From Candidatus Parcubacteria bacterium (GTDB lineage Bacteria; Patescibacteria; Paceibacteria; UBA6257; HR35), in the NCBI GenBank assembly GCA_026004535.1, contig BPJI01000007.1:1-15840 (forward strand): a stretch of DNA of 15,840 nt, written 5' to 3'. Of the stretch, positions 7,999 to 15,837 are shown piece by piece. Numbering within the stretch: the first letter of the stretch is position 1; every line of letters starts with the position of its first letter. The translations under genes and the position numbers were made by a program. Under the pieces are notes generated by a model. The model did not search any database. It was given only the letters and a program-made list of their open reading frames with translations, and was not told where the DNA came from.

Positions 7999-8030
7999 TT
8001 TGAAAATTAAAACTTTTATACTTACCTTTG
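7999..8030 (+). promoter_or_regulatory. Promoter of the type III-A cas operon
   Basis: TTTG (7999-8002), 20 nt, then TACCTTTG (8023-8030) matches the Bacteroidota housekeeping promoter TTTG-N17-23-TAnnTTTG exactly. The ATG at 8046 follows after 15 nt. I see no inverted repeat here, so the cas operon looks constitutively transcribed and not under the operator found at 3474. No other promoter of this quality appears before the later cas genes, which are closely spaced. The 91 nt between 7908 and 7998 hold nothing recognisable. Confidence 0.7.
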
Positions 8031-8045
8031 CTAATTAAAAAATCT

Positions 8046-8834
8046 ATGCAAACCGACAACCTCTCCATAAATCATCCAATGACCGCATCCGAAAATCCCG
8101 TTGCAGACCAACCACTTTCTACCTTAAACCACACAGACCATTCGCCAACCGGATCATCCTCTCCCATCATTAAAAAACGCCTCCTTCACATCGTCTTTGA
8201 AAACATCATTGAACCCGCTGAACTGTCTGCTTTCCGTGGTGCCATCATCCACAAAGTCGGCAAAGAACACACCCTTTTTCACAACCATTCCTCCGGCGGA
8301 TACATCTATAAATACCCGCTGATTCAATACAAACTCTTTAAGCAAAAACATCCCTCGCTCCTCTGCATTGAACTTGGCGTAGATGAAATTTACCACTTCT
8401 TTAAAAATAAAAACTGGAACATTGACATACACGGAAAAGAAACAGAACTCAAAGTAATGCAACTTAACCTTTACGACGCTACCTTCCGGCAAATCGTGGC
8501 ACTCAAAAAATACACCATCCACGACTGGCTTGCACTCAACGAAGAAAACTATCAAAAATACATCAACACCATTGCACTAAAAGACAAAATTTCCCTCCTT
8601 GAAAACATCCTGAAAGCCAACATCCTTGCCATGGCCAAAGGCATCGACTGGCATATACCCAACAACATTGAATTAAGCATAGAAAACATCGGCAAACAAA
8701 AAATGATACACTACAAAGGCGTCAAACTCATAGCATTTACCCTTACCTTTTATACCAACATACTGCTCCCCAACCACATCTCCTTAGGCAAAGGCGCCGC
8801 AATGGGATTCGGAGAGATAAGGAAAATTCATTAA
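8046..8834 (+). CDS. cas6: Cas6 crRNA-processing endoribonuclease
   Basis: 262 residues from the ATG at 8046; an upstream TTG at 8028 in the same frame lies inside the -7 box and is unlikely to be the start. The first 40 residues are a low-complexity Ser/Thr/Pro/Asn-rich extension, odd for this family; ATG at 8079 (Met12) shortens it only slightly. From residue 43 it resembles Cas6 of Bacteroidota type III loci: FRGAII (63-68), LFHNHSSGGYIYKYPLIQYK (77-96) and the closing glycine-rich loop LGKGAAMGFGEIR (247-259), the RNA-binding element of Cas6 RAMP proteins. His79 and His81 are candidate catalytic residues. It cuts the CRISPR precursor within repeats to make crRNA for the Csm complex. It is the first gene of the operon, 38 nt before cas10. 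Confidence 0.8.
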   Translation: MQTDNLSINHPMTASENPVADQPLSTLNHTDHSPTGSSSPIIKKRLLHIVFENIIEPAELSAFRGAIIHKVGKEHTLFHNHSSGGYIYKYPLIQYKLFKQKHPSLLCIELGVDEIYHFFKNKNWNIDIHGKETELKVMQLNLYDATFRQIVALKKYTIHDWLALNEENYQKYINTIALKDKISLLENILKANILAMAKGIDWHIPNNIELSIENIGKQKMIHYKGVKLIAFTLTFYTNILLPNHISLGKGAAMGFGEIRKIH

Positions 8835-8872
8835 TTTTTTAATGAATACACAAAATAAAAAACACTTATTTT

Positions 8873-11638
8873 ATGGCAAATAACGAAAATACACAACCAT
8901 CCAATGACTTAAGCAACAACAATATCCTGCGTCAAAAAATTTACCTTGCAGCCCTGCTGCACGACATAGGCAAATTCTGGCAAAGAGCGGATTATCAAAA
9001 AAATTCTAATCAAAAAAATTTTAATTACGAAAAATCAGACGCTTTAAAGAATGATTCAAAAAATTTAGTGGATCATATTTGCCCACAAAACTTCAAAGGA
9101 AAATTTGGCTATCAGCATGTGTTATATACTGCACAATTTCTGGAAGATCATTTACCCTTTCAGGAAAAAAATTGGAATAATAACAATAACGAGGATACAA
9201 TAAATTCATTATCCATATACCATCATTATCCTTCCAACTTCTATCAATCATTAATATCACTTGCCGATTCATGGAGTTCAGGAATTGACAGATTAGAAAA
9301 AGTATTAGATGACTCCGAAAGTCAGAAAATTAAACAAAACAATTTACCTTTTTTTAATATACCTCTTATTTCTCCCTTCTCTGTAATTCAATTTAAAGAT
9401 GATGATGGAAAAAATATTTGTGGAATAACCGATGAATATCTTTGTTTTTTACCCAAAATACTCGATGCAAATGAAAATATCTTTCCATCTAAATTTACCA
9501 GTGAACAACATTTAAATTATTCCGGACATTGGGATAATTTTATAGAAGATCTAAAAAAATTAAATGAGATTTACATTAATAATAACGACCCCGACTTAAT
9601 CCAAACTTATTTTCACAACATTTTTTATTTACTAAAAAAATACCTTTGGTGTATACCCGCAGCTTCCAATGAAGACATTCCAATAACCTCTTTATTTGAA
9701 CATCTAAAAACAACCTCAGCTATTGCCGGTTGCTTATTTGACTACCATTTGAAAAACCCAAATGCTTTTACTGCTGAAAACACCCAAAGAGGTACTAAAT
9801 TAAAACTAAACGACGAACATTTTCCAATACTCATTCTAGGTGGCGATTTATCAGGTATACAATCATTCATATACGACATTCATCAAAACAAAGCGGCGAA
9901 TAATTTAAAAGGTAGATCTTTTTATCTATATCTTTTAACAGAAGCAATAATCACAAAAATCATTGAGAAAACTGAAACAAATATATCACACTTACTTTAT
10001 TCTGCCGGTGGTAAATTTTATATGCTTTTACCCAACACAAATAACGTAAAAAACGCATTAGATGAATTACAAAAGGAAATTGACCAATATCTATGGGAAA
10101 ATCAATTTGGTAAAATTGCTTTTTTAATGCATAACATCCCATTTAAGATAGACTTTAATACCAATTCAAATAAAATAGTCAAAATTGAGAATAGACCCAA
10201 CAATACTTACACAATCGGAGAACTATGGAATGAAGTTCATATTGGACTTGATGAAAAAAAACATAAAAAATTTTTATCTTACATCATTGATAACAATGAT
10301 AAATTGTTCGAGCCACAAAACATCGCGGGCAAAAAAGATGTATGTGCCATCACGGGAGAGGATTTAGATGAAAGTTCTAAATTAACTATTGATGGTATAA
10401 CATATCATAAAAATATTGCTGCGCAAATACATTTAGGAAAATGGTTAAAAGATTTTAAATATATCGTAAAAAAATATTCCGATTACGCGAAAGTCAATTT
10501 TAACAATCAAAATGATAATGAATACAAAAATCAACCAATAAATATCTTAGGAATAGATTTTTACTTCATTAAAGATATTTCGGATATCCAATCACTAGAC
10601 TATGTAGAAATTATAAAAATAAATAACACAGACCTTAACCACTTAAAAAAATACGGCAAAAACAACACTTTTTCATTCAAATTTTATGGAGGCAATAAAG
10701 TTGCAGAAAACAAAATTGATAAAATAAAAACATTTGAAGAATTAACATTTCTTGACATTGAAAATCGTACAAAAATTGAAAAAAATAGCCTTGATGAATA
10801 CTGTCATTCCTATCTGGCTGTTTTAAGGATGGATGTAGATAATCTTGGAAAAATTTTCAAAGATGGATTAAATTCATATTCTAATTTTGCAGCTTATTCA
10901 ACACTCTCATTTTTGTTGGATACTTTCTTCTCCGGTTATATCAATGTTATCAGAAACTCATCTAAATACAAAGACCATGTAAATGTTCTTTATTCCGGAG
11001 GCGATGATTTATTTATTTTAGGCAGATACGATAAAGTGTTTGAAATAGCAATAGATATTCATAAAGAATTTAATCGTTTTACAGGAAGAGAATGTATCTC
11101 ATTATCAGGCGGCATAGCCATAACCGCTCCTAAGTTTCCGATCTCTAAATCTGCAGAAATTTCAGGAGAAGCAGAACATATTGCTAAAAGCCATGGTAAA
11201 AACAAAATCAATATATTCGGGATAACAATCTCATGGAATGATATAGATGAAGTCGTAAAACTTAAAGATGATCTAGTTGAATATATAAAATCAGGTAAGT
11301 TATCAAAAGGATTTTTACAAAAAATATTTAGCTTCTATCAAATGTATGAAGAATCTAAAGATACAAACAATCAACGCTTCAGATGGCATGCAGCTTATAC
11401 TATTTCCCGCATCGTTGAAAAATTTAAAGATTCTGAAAAAAATGTAAAACCAGAATATGTTAAGGTGACTGATTTTTTAATTGGTTCTTCAAACAATAAA
11501 AAACAATCTATGCTTATGAAACTCCTCAGTGAGGACTATGAAAAAATTGTTGTTGCCGCACGTTGGGCTGAACTAATTCTTAGAGATAAGAAAAAAGAGG
11601 AAAATTGTAAGAAAATATCAACAGAATCAATAAGTTAA
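8873..11638 (+). CDS. csm1: Cas10/Csm1, large subunit and cyclic oligoadenylate synthase
   Basis: 921 residues. An N-terminal HD nuclease domain has LAALLHDIGKFW at 26-37 (His30, Asp31) and further candidate ligands around QHVLY (81-85) and YHHYP (116-120). Palm 1 begins near 318 with ILGGDLSGIQSFIYDI. The inter-palm region keeps only Cys491 (VCAITGE) of the usual zinc-ribbon cysteines. Palm 2 (about 645-785) has LRMDVDNLGKIF and the catalytic GGDD (709-712, YSGGDDLF), so synthesis of cyclic oligoadenylate on target RNA binding is expected. Residues 800-910 are the helical C-terminal D4 domain. HD and GGDD are both intact, giving target-activated DNase and second-messenger activity. The first 40 codons use G and C more than the rest, and a 15-bp tandem duplication lies at the switch (8996-9025). 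Confidence 0.93.
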   Translation: MANNENTQPSNDLSNNNILRQKIYLAALLHDIGKFWQRADYQKNSNQKNFNYEKSDALKNDSKNLVDHICPQNFKGKFGYQHVLYTAQFLEDHLPFQEKNWNNNNNEDTINSLSIYHHYPSNFYQSLISLADSWSSGIDRLEKVLDDSESQKIKQNNLPFFNIPLISPFSVIQFKDDDGKNICGITDEYLCFLPKILDANENIFPSKFTSEQHLNYSGHWDNFIEDLKKLNEIYINNNDPDLIQTYFHNIFYLLKKYLWCIPAASNEDIPITSLFEHLKTTSAIAGCLFDYHLKNPNAFTAENTQRGTKLKLNDEHFPILILGGDLSGIQSFIYDIHQNKAANNLKGRSFYLYLLTEAIITKIIEKTETNISHLLYSAGGKFYMLLPNTNNVKNALDELQKEIDQYLWENQFGKIAFLMHNIPFKIDFNTNSNKIVKIENRPNNTYTIGELWNEVHIGLDEKKHKKFLSYIIDNNDKLFEPQNIAGKKDVCAITGEDLDESSKLTIDGITYHKNIAAQIHLGKWLKDFKYIVKKYSDYAKVNFNNQNDNEYKNQPINILGIDFYFIKDISDIQSLDYVEIIKINNTDLNHLKKYGKNNTFSFKFYGGNKVAENKIDKIKTFEELTFLDIENRTKIEKNSLDEYCHSYLAVLRMDVDNLGKIFKDGLNSYSNFAAYSTLSFLLDTFFSGYINVIRNSSKYKDHVNVLYSGGDDLFILGRYDKVFEIAIDIHKEFNRFTGRECISLSGGIAITAPKFPISKSAEISGEAEHIAKSHGKNKINIFGITISWNDIDEVVKLKDDLVEYIKSGKLSKGFLQKIFSFYQMYEESKDTNNQRFRWHAAYTISRIVEKFKDSEKNVKPEYVKVTDFLIGSSNNKKQSMLMKLLSEDYEKIVVAARWAELILRDKKKEENCKKISTESIS
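8996..9025 (+). repeat. 15-bp tandem duplication inside the HD domain of cas10
   Basis: CAAAAAAATTCTAAT is followed directly by CAAAAAAATTTTAAT, with one mismatch. It encodes two copies of a five-residue unit (QKNSN, QKNFN; residues 42-51) shortly after the HD motif. It is in frame and probably falls in a surface loop. It looks like replication slippage in an A-rich tract. Confidence 0.75.
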
Positions 11639-11654
11639 CTTAAAAAATTAAAGT

Positions 11655-12251
11655 ATGGATGTCTTTAATTACTATCAGGAATTCAAATCAAAAAATAAGC
11701 CGGAATTTGAAAACTGGATAGAAAATGGAATGAATAAAAAAGCAGTGGAATGGACAAGCTGGTTTGCAAAGTATTTATCTCTAAACACTGATTATCAAAG
11801 AAAAAGCGAAAATGAATATTATTGCTACGAAAAAAATAAAAATAAGAAAGAATGTATTAAAATTTCTGATACAAGATTGATTGGAAATGATGGTAACTAC
11901 GTTATTGGAACCCAACATTACCAACTTATTAAAAGAGAAAACATAACATCTACAAAACTCAGAAAATTCTATGGCCATCTAAAAAAATTAGAACTAAAAA
12001 TGAGAATAGCAGACAAAGAACAGGATATCCAAAATATAATTAATGAACTAAATTTATTAAAACCCAAACTGGCATACGATGTTGGTAGAGAAAAAGACCC
12101 ACATCATAAACTGGTAGATTTTTATCAGTTCTTTTCTGAAATTATTGATTTTGTCAAAGACAAAAGACATTTTAATAATCTTATTCAATTATTAGAATGC
12201 ATCGTAGCATACTTTAAAGCACATGAAAACCAAATTTTTATTAACACATAA
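11655..12251 (+). CDS. csm2: Csm2-like small subunit with N-terminal extension
   Basis: 198 residues, 16 nt after cas10. The Csm2 core is residues 98-192: TSTKLRKFYGHLKKLE, then LLKPKLAYDVGRE (134-146) and the closing helix LIQLLECIVAYFKAH (176-190), matching the family pattern of a KFY start, a KLAY-GR turn and an E-hxxY-K end. Csm2 subunits stack along the Csm3 backbone and support the crRNA-target duplex. Ahead of the core are about 95 extra residues, including Trp-rich and Cys-containing stretches (WTSWFAKYL, YYCYEKNKNKKEC), which ordinary Csm2 proteins of about 120-150 residues lack. A second, shorter Csm2-like gene follows after 11 nt. Confidence 0.8.
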   Translation: MDVFNYYQEFKSKNKPEFENWIENGMNKKAVEWTSWFAKYLSLNTDYQRKSENEYYCYEKNKNKKECIKISDTRLIGNDGNYVIGTQHYQLIKRENITSTKLRKFYGHLKKLELKMRIADKEQDIQNIINELNLLKPKLAYDVGREKDPHHKLVDFYQFFSEIIDFVKDKRHFNNLIQLLECIVAYFKAHENQIFINT

Positions 12252-12262
12252 ATTTCTATGTT

Positions 12263-12616
12263 ATGGAAACAAAATACCTAAATGAACCAATCCATCAAAT
12301 GGTTATTTATCATTGTGAACAATTCGTAAAAGAAAAAGGGGAAAATATTTCCACAAGCCAACTCCGAAAAATTTTCGGAGAAATTAAATACATCCAATCG
12401 GATTTTGAAAAAAACAAAATCCGGATACCATTGCTTCTTCCTAATTTGGCATATCATGTAGGTAAAAACCCACAATTGAGAAATCTTTATGATGAAATTA
12501 AAGACCTACTGATCGAATTATCAAAAGATATAAACAACCGCGAAAAATTTGAAAGATTCGTGCAAATATTTGAGATAATAATTTCTTATCATAAATTCTA
12601 CTTTCCAAATAAATAA
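12263..12616 (+). CDS. csm2: Second, shorter Csm2-like small subunit
   Basis: 117 residues, the usual Csm2 size. It aligns with the preceding gene over its core: STSQLRKIFGEIKYI (30-44) with STKLRKFYGHLKKLE, LLPNLAYHVGKNP (58-70) with LLKPKLAYDVGRE, and FVQIFEIIISYHKFY (99-113) with LIQLLECIVAYFKAH. It lacks the roughly 10-residue helix insertion before the LLP segment and a few residues after GKNP. Identity is low, so this is an old, diverged pair and not a recent copy. In a standard III-A operon only one csm2 stands here. It may form a mixed filament with the first Csm2, or replace it at particular positions. Confidence 0.75.
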   Translation: METKYLNEPIHQMVIYHCEQFVKEKGENISTSQLRKIFGEIKYIQSDFEKNKIRIPLLLPNLAYHVGKNPQLRNLYDEIKDLLIELSKDINNREKFERFVQIFEIIISYHKFYFPNK

Positions 12617-12630
12617 ACTTAAATAAACTT
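12611..12630 (+). repeat. 10-bp tandem repeat over the second csm2 stop
   Basis: AAATAAACTT is repeated twice exactly and overlaps the TAA at 12614-12616. It opens a 41-nt A/T-only-like leader before csm3. The A-rich leader probably helps translation initiation of csm3; the repeat itself may be slippage. Confidence 0.6.
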
Positions 12631-12657
12631 AATAATTAACAATAATAAATAAAAACT

Positions 12658-13293
12658 ATGAGCAACCAACCAAAACTTATCAAAAAAATTGAACTCCACT
12701 ATGAATTGGAGTTATTAACCGGACTTCACATTGGTGCCGGTAAAGACAATGTTGAAATCGGCGGAATTGACAACCCTGTTATTCGTGCTAAATTAAAAGA
12801 AAACCAACCCTACATCCCGGGTAGCTCTCTCAAAGGGAAACTTCGTTCTCTTCTGGAATTATCCAGAGGTGTAAAATTAGGAGATGATTCAGAAATCAAT
12901 ATGTTATTCGGATCACAAACTGAACTTACCCGTTTGATTGTGCGAGATTCCTACCTCTCAAATGCTGATGCTTTAAAAAATGCAGATCTGGATATGCCTT
13001 ACACCGAAGCTAAATATGAAAACTCAATTAACCGGACAACTGGAACGGCCAGAGATCCCCGTCAAACTGAACGAGTGCCAGCTGGTGCTAAATTTGACGT
13101 AAAACTCATGATTAACATCTACGAAAATGATAATGAAGAAAAATTACAAAACCTATTGTTCTGTGCTATTGAATTATTGAATAGAGATTATTTAGGCGGA
13201 AGTGGCACAAGAGGCTATGGACATGTTAAAATTACCCTCAAAAACACTCAAGTATTTGATGTGCAGTCTAAGTTATCAGAATTTAGCAAATAA
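12658..13293 (+). CDS. csm3: Csm3, backbone RAMP subunit and target-RNA nuclease
   Basis: 211 residues, typical Csm3 length. TGLHIGAG (21-28) opens the RAMP fold. GGIDNPVIR (35-43) contains Asp38, the counterpart of the catalytic Asp33 of Streptococcus thermophilus Csm3, so cutting of target RNA at 6-nt steps should be intact. YIPGSSLKGKLRSLLE (52-67) is the conserved glycine/lysine loop, and LGGSGTRGYGHV (174-185) the C-terminal glycine-rich loop that holds crRNA. Several copies form the spine of the complex. The segment from about 115 to 140 (AKYENSINRTTGTARDPRQTERV) fits the thumb region inserted between target bases. The gene is 41 nt after the second csm2 and 26 nt before csm4. Confidence 0.95.
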   Translation: MSNQPKLIKKIELHYELELLTGLHIGAGKDNVEIGGIDNPVIRAKLKENQPYIPGSSLKGKLRSLLELSRGVKLGDDSEINMLFGSQTELTRLIVRDSYLSNADALKNADLDMPYTEAKYENSINRTTGTARDPRQTERVPAGAKFDVKLMINIYENDNEEKLQNLLFCAIELLNRDYLGGSGTRGYGHVKITLKNTQVFDVQSKLSEFSK

Positions 13294-13319
13294 CTTCCCT
13301 TTATTAAAAATTTTCTATT

Positions 13320-14348
13320 ATGTTCAAGGCTTTTATTATTAAATTTATTAGTCCCTTTCATATTAGCGACAAACGAGAGGAATATGTATCCAGTGAAAAA
13401 TTTATCCGTTCTGATACACTATTTGCAGCAATTCAAGCAGTTCTCCAAAAAGATATCAGTGAACTGAAAGAATTTACAATAAGTTCACTGTTCCCCTGTT
13501 ATCAAATCAATGAATCAGAACATCTGTATTTTTTTCCTTTACCCAAAATTCCTCTCACTAAAATATATTCAAACATAGAAAATACCAGCATTAAAACAAT
13601 TAAAAAAGTAAAATGGATAGACCAAATTCTCTTTATCAAAATCCTCGATGGTCAAAAAATAATTCTGAACAAAGACGCTATCATTCAAAAAGATTATCTT
13701 ATCAGTAGTGAGTTTAAAGAAAAACTAAACAACGCAGAACTTCCGCCTTATTTAATTAGTGAAATCACCCCTCGTGTTCAGATTCCAAGATATAGGGATA
13801 AAAAACACACTTCTGAACCTTTTTATTTTGAAAAGGTATACTTGAATGCCTCTCCCAACAATAATCCAAATGAAGGTTGGAGAATGTTTATTTTAGTCCA
13901 TGGTAACGATACAGATTTAAAAAAAGGTTTGGAAATCCTAAAAAATACAGGAATCGGCTCAGATAAAAGTTTTGGCTATGGAAACTTTGATTATGAAATG
14001 AAAGATTTAAGCTTGGCGGAATACAACAGCAACAACAGCAACAATTGCTTCATAAATTTATCCCTTCTTCTTCCAGATAATCCTGATGATATTGATTTTA
14101 AAAACTCTTTCTTTACACTCATTAAAAGAAGTGGATATATCTCCACTTTCCCATACTACAATTATCGCAAAAAGCCAATAAACATGATAGAAGAAGGTTC
14201 CCTAATTAGTTTCAAAAAACAACCAGGTAGTTTACACTCTTATGGTAAGATAGTAGATGTAACACCCCAACAAACTCCTACTCCCATAAATCACAAAATA
14301 TATCGTTCCGGAAAATCTATCTTATTACCAATCAATTTTAAATTTTAA
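13320..14348 (+). CDS. csm4: Csm4, crRNA 5'-tag-binding RAMP subunit
   Basis: 342 residues, near the usual Csm4 length. The N-terminus (KAFIIKFISPFHISD, then FIRSDTLFAAI) has the RAMP start and the S/T-D-T-L-F-AAI motif typical of Csm4/Cmr3. Residues 150-182 (TPRVQIPRYRD...PFYFEKVYL) match the conserved Csm4 core, and the glycine-rich loop NTGIGSDKSFGYGNF is at 209-223. The C-terminal RAMP half ends with a short glycine loop near 302-310. Csm4 pairs with Cas10 at the base of the complex and holds the 8-nt repeat-derived tag of the crRNA. A short Asn/Ser repeat (about 236-242) comes from an AAC/AGC codon run. It lies 4 nt before csm5. Confidence 0.9.
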   Translation: MFKAFIIKFISPFHISDKREEYVSSEKFIRSDTLFAAIQAVLQKDISELKEFTISSLFPCYQINESEHLYFFPLPKIPLTKIYSNIENTSIKTIKKVKWIDQILFIKILDGQKIILNKDAIIQKDYLISSEFKEKLNNAELPPYLISEITPRVQIPRYRDKKHTSEPFYFEKVYLNASPNNNPNEGWRMFILVHGNDTDLKKGLEILKNTGIGSDKSFGYGNFDYEMKDLSLAEYNSNNSNNCFINLSLLLPDNPDDIDFKNSFFTLIKRSGYISTFPYYNYRKKPINMIEEGSLISFKKQPGSLHSYGKIVDVTPQQTPTPINHKIYRSGKSILLPINFKF

Positions 14349-14352
14349 AATT

Positions 14353-15837
14353 ATGTCAAACAAACAAACCTTAAACATTCAGATCCTGACACCTGTTCAT
14401 GTAGGCAGCGGTGAAGGAAAACTGATAGAAAATTTAGATTATTTTTGTGAAAACAACAATCTAAATATAATTGATTGGGGTAAAATGTTAAGTATTGAAA
14501 ATTCAAACGATATTTTAAATGAATCCAAACAGTTAGCTGATGCCATCCTGAAAAAAAATATTGATATAATTAAAACAAGAGCAAAAAACAGAAAGGCATT
14601 TACTTCTTATCTAAATACCCAAATTTTTGGCTCTGAAATATTTCCAAACATAAAAACCAAACTTTCCAAAAAACCAATTATACCTGGTAGTTCTATCAAA
14701 GGATCAATAGTTTCAATTTTATTAAATCACTTTCTAAATGGAAATAGACCCAGAAGTATAAATATGGAAGAATATTTTGGAAACCCATCAAATGGAACAG
14801 ATTTTAGGAGAATCATTCAAATATCCGATGTTGAATTTGATACGCTTTGTTACATTAATTCCAAAATATTTAATCTAATGGATGATAATGGAGATTTCTC
14901 CGGAGGTTGGAAAAATTCTAACAAAAGTACGAGAGAGTTTAATAAACATAGCTTCGTCTTTACTTATGAATCTATTCCTTGCAACGCTAACTCAAAAATA
15001 CATTTGGAAATAAAAACCGATTTGTATAAAATATCTCCCATTCATAAAAATGAAACAAAAGATACAATTGCCTCAAATAATATTAATCATCTCTTTAGAA
15101 TAATAAATAACCATACCAAGAATTTTATAGAAAAAGAAATTAAATTCCACGAGGAATATAATCAAGCAGAACATTCTGGTAAAATACTTGCTCAATGGGA
15201 AAATTTATTGAAAATAACAAATGAAGCCATTGAAAATAATAATTCATATTGCATTTTAAGAGTTGGAGGAGGCAGCGGCTTCCACGGCATCACCGGAGAT
15301 TGGCAGTTTGATACTCATTTAATTGACGATTTGGAAGCTGTTAAACTAAGAAATGGCAAAATACTTCATTACAGAGGCACATGGAAGGGAAAATTATCTG
15401 CCAAAACCAGAAAATTCGCTTTTTGGTATGAAAACAATACACTTCGGTTAATGCCTTTTGGATTTGTAAAAATTGGATTATTTAAAGTTCCTACATCAAA
15501 TAACAACCATAAGAGACAAGAAAAAGCAAAAAACACTGCTGCCAATAACCCTAATTTTTCCAAATTCACTGAATCTAATAATACATCTAATCCACCTCAA
15601 TCACCCACTTACCAATCCATTCAACGCTTGAAGCAAAACGATATAGTTCTTGCCGAAGTCATTTCAAACCAAAGACCTAATGTAATAATTAAACCTTACA
15701 TAGAGGAACTAAAAGATAAAAATTTTAGCATAAGATACCCCGCAGGCCTGGAATCAGGAAGAGTTATTAAAGTAAGAATAACCAACTTAAATAAGAATAA
15801 CTTATCAACCATTAACTTCAGCTTTCATGGCCTATAA
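14353..15837 (+). CDS. csm5: Csm5, crRNA 3'-end RAMP subunit with C-terminal extension
   Basis: 494 residues, longer than the usual roughly 350-400. The RAMP opening is LNIQILTPVHVGSGEGK (7-23). PIIPGSSIKGSIVSILLNHF (108-127) is the conserved loop and helix, and VGGGSGFHGITGDWQF (304-319) the glycine-rich stretch of Csm5. Up to about 380 this is ordinary Csm5, which caps the 3' end of the complex. Residues 381-420 are a polar linker rich in Asn, Ser, Thr and Pro. Residues 424-494 are a small beta-rich unit (DIVLAEVIS, NVIIKPYIEEL, GRVIKVRITNL) that resembles an OB/S1-type RNA-binding fold, though I cannot confirm the fold. The next gene seems to begin inside its last codons. Confidence 0.88.
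   Translation: MSNKQTLNIQILTPVHVGSGEGKLIENLDYFCENNNLNIIDWGKMLSIENSNDILNESKQLADAILKKNIDIIKTRAKNRKAFTSYLNTQIFGSEIFPNIKTKLSKKPIIPGSSIKGSIVSILLNHFLNGNRPRSINMEEYFGNPSNGTDFRRIIQISDVEFDTLCYINSKIFNLMDDNGDFSGGWKNSNKSTREFNKHSFVFTYESIPCNANSKIHLEIKTDLYKISPIHKNETKDTIASNNINHLFRIINNHTKNFIEKEIKFHEEYNQAEHSGKILAQWENLLKITNEAIENNNSYCILRVGGGSGFHGITGDWQFDTHLIDDLEAVKLRNGKILHYRGTWKGKLSAKTRKFAFWYENNTLRLMPFGFVKIGLFKVPTSNNNHKRQEKAKNTAANNPNFSKFTESNNTSNPPQSPTYQSIQRLKQNDIVLAEVISNQRPNVIIKPYIEELKDKNFSIRYPAGLESGRVIKVRITNLNKNNLSTINFSFHGL

Noticed and set aside
8028..8045. TTG start giving a six-residue longer Cas6
   Set aside because: The TTG is the end of the -7 box TACCTTTG; the ATG at 8046 is correctly placed downstream.
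8154..8555. 133-residue open frame on the minus strand opposite cas6
   Set aside because: It is a shadow of the strongly supported cas6 frame, with no motif, promoter or translation start of its own.
12312..12323. Inverted repeat ATTGT-GA-ACAAT
   Set aside because: It is inside the second csm2 coding region, far from a promoter, and short enough to be chance in AT-rich DNA.
14024..14045. AAC/AGC triplet run in csm4
   Set aside because: A short in-frame microsatellite coding for Asn/Ser in a loop; no reason to think it functional.
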